DNA from: an uncultured Actinomycetes bacterium
Lineage (GTDB): Bacteria; Actinomycetota; Acidimicrobiia; Acidimicrobiales; Microtrichaceae
Direction of reading: 5' to 3'
Assembly (NCBI GenBank): GCA_903930035.1
Contig: CAIYXG010000501.1
Coordinates: 1 to 14,113, forward strand
DNA: 14,113 nucleotides
Every line of letters begins with the position of its first letter. Position 1 is the stretch's first letter. A program made the position numbers and the translations under genes. Under the pieces are notes generated by a model. It was not told where the DNA came from. It was given only the letters and a program-made list of their open reading frames with translations, and made no database searches. Of this stretch, positions 13,897-14,113 are shown one piece after another.

Positions 13897-13909
13897 ACCC
13901 CGATGACTA
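13880..13909 (-). promoter_or_regulatory. Candidate nfuA promoter
   Basis: TACGGT (13885-13880) fits TANNNT, and TAGTCA (13909-13904) matches four of six bases of TTGACA with an 18-bp spacer. Transcription would start about 3 nt before the ATG at 13869. The -35 candidate overlaps the stop codon of the upstream ABC-F-like gene, and the -10 sits in the middle of the inverted repeat. If this promoter is real the transcript would be almost leaderless and the repeat would act as DNA; if nfuA is read from upstream the repeat would act as RNA. Confidence 0.4.
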
Positions 13910-14113
13910 GGCGTCCCCCAGGTCGAGGCCCATCTCCTCGGCCTCTGCGGCCAGCTCGAGCCACGACTCCTCGACCTGTGCCAGCCCCTCCGCGACCGCG
14001 GCCAGCTCCGCGGCGACGACGGCCAGCCGCTCGTGGTCGCCACCGGCGGCCGCCAGCTCCGCCGCCAGCTCGTCGTGGCGGGCCTGCTCCCCTGCCAGCG
14101 CCCGCGCCGCGGC
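13907..14113 (-). CDS. C-terminal fragment of a probable ABC-F ATPase
   Basis: The 68 visible residues end in TAG at 13909-13907; the gene begins outside the window. The fragment is almost purely an Ala/Glu/Leu-rich coiled coil: QARHDELAAELAAAGGDHERL, then AVVAAELAAVAEGLAQ, then VEESWLELAAEAEEMGLDLGDA. The 'L...a..gD...L..l..el......l...E..WLELAeE.E' pattern is the usual C-terminal coiled coil of ABC-F proteins of the Uup/Ettd group, which are soluble twin-ATPase proteins acting on the ribosome or DNA. No ATPase motif is visible because the cassettes lie beyond the edge, so another coiled-coil protein cannot be excluded. nfuA follows after 37 bp on the same strand, and that gap is filled by the inverted repeat. 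Confidence 0.6.
   Translation of the reverse strand, partial: AAARALAGEQARHDELAAELAAAGGDHERLAVVAAELAAVAEGLAQVEESWLELAAEAEEMGLDLGDA

Noticed and set aside
13870..14043. N-terminal extension of the nfuA frame upstream of 13869
   Set aside because: It is Trp/Arg/Ser-rich, runs through the inverted repeat and overlaps the ABC-F-like coiled coil in a better frame.
1..14113. CRISPR array, tRNA/rRNA genes, insertion sequences, attachment sites, defence or toxin-antitoxin genes
   Set aside because: I looked for spaced direct repeats, cloverleaf or GTTC-type tRNA motifs, transposase or integrase motifs and small paired ORFs on both strands and found none.

Overview
The window is very GC-rich (well over 70% by eye). 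Its genes are densely packed, with strong GC bias at third codon positions and several GTG starts. The DXS protein carries motifs of the actinobacterial type (WDTGHQAYVHK, SSHAS-like ENSHAST, NDNGRSYAPT). I infer a chromosomal segment of an actinomycete, possibly from a deep branch such as Acidimicrobiia; the class is a guess. I see no tRNA, rRNA, insertion sequence, CRISPR array, prophage gene or other sign of recent transfer. This looks like ordinary core/accessory chromosome.

Layout. The left edge holds the 3' end of a plus-strand gene that looks like a SAF/CpaB-type protein. It converges within 3 bp on a long minus-strand block read from 8788 down to 188. In transcription order the block holds tldD (intact HEACGH zinc motif), a membrane-anchored GGDEF-EAL protein, a single-pass neutral zinc metallopeptidase, a DUF6159-like multi-pass membrane protein, and two tandem tldE/pmbA paralogues one base apart. 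Gaps of 53-66 bp between the first five genes, some holding plausible -10 boxes, suggest several transcription units rather than one operon. Only the two tldE copies are clearly coupled.

From 8881 a small FlK-like hotdog thioesterase runs rightwards, divergent from tldD. Its stop codon overlaps, in a CTAG tetranucleotide, the stop of a convergent alpha/beta hydrolase (9258-10118). The hydrolase is divergent from a UPF0104/LPG-synthase-type membrane protein (10198-11295), which is followed in the same direction by dxs (11361-13211), the first enzyme of the MEP isoprenoid pathway. dxs converges on an NfuA-type iron-sulfur carrier gene (13231-13869). Upstream of nfuA, on the same strand, is the C-terminal end of a probable ABC-F ATPase.

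How the genes work together. TldD and TldE proteins form a heteromeric zinc protease in the known cases; here one catalytic subunit gene is accompanied by two different non-catalytic partner genes. dxs and nfuA are functionally linked only indirectly: the later MEP enzymes IspG and IspH are Fe-S proteins. The most striking non-coding signal is a 26-bp inverted repeat touching the nfuA start. As RNA it would fold into an 11-bp stem with a cUACGg tetraloop; as DNA it is centred on a candidate -10 box. Several other genes have TANNNT boxes 6-7 nt upstream of their start codon, suggesting leaderless transcripts.
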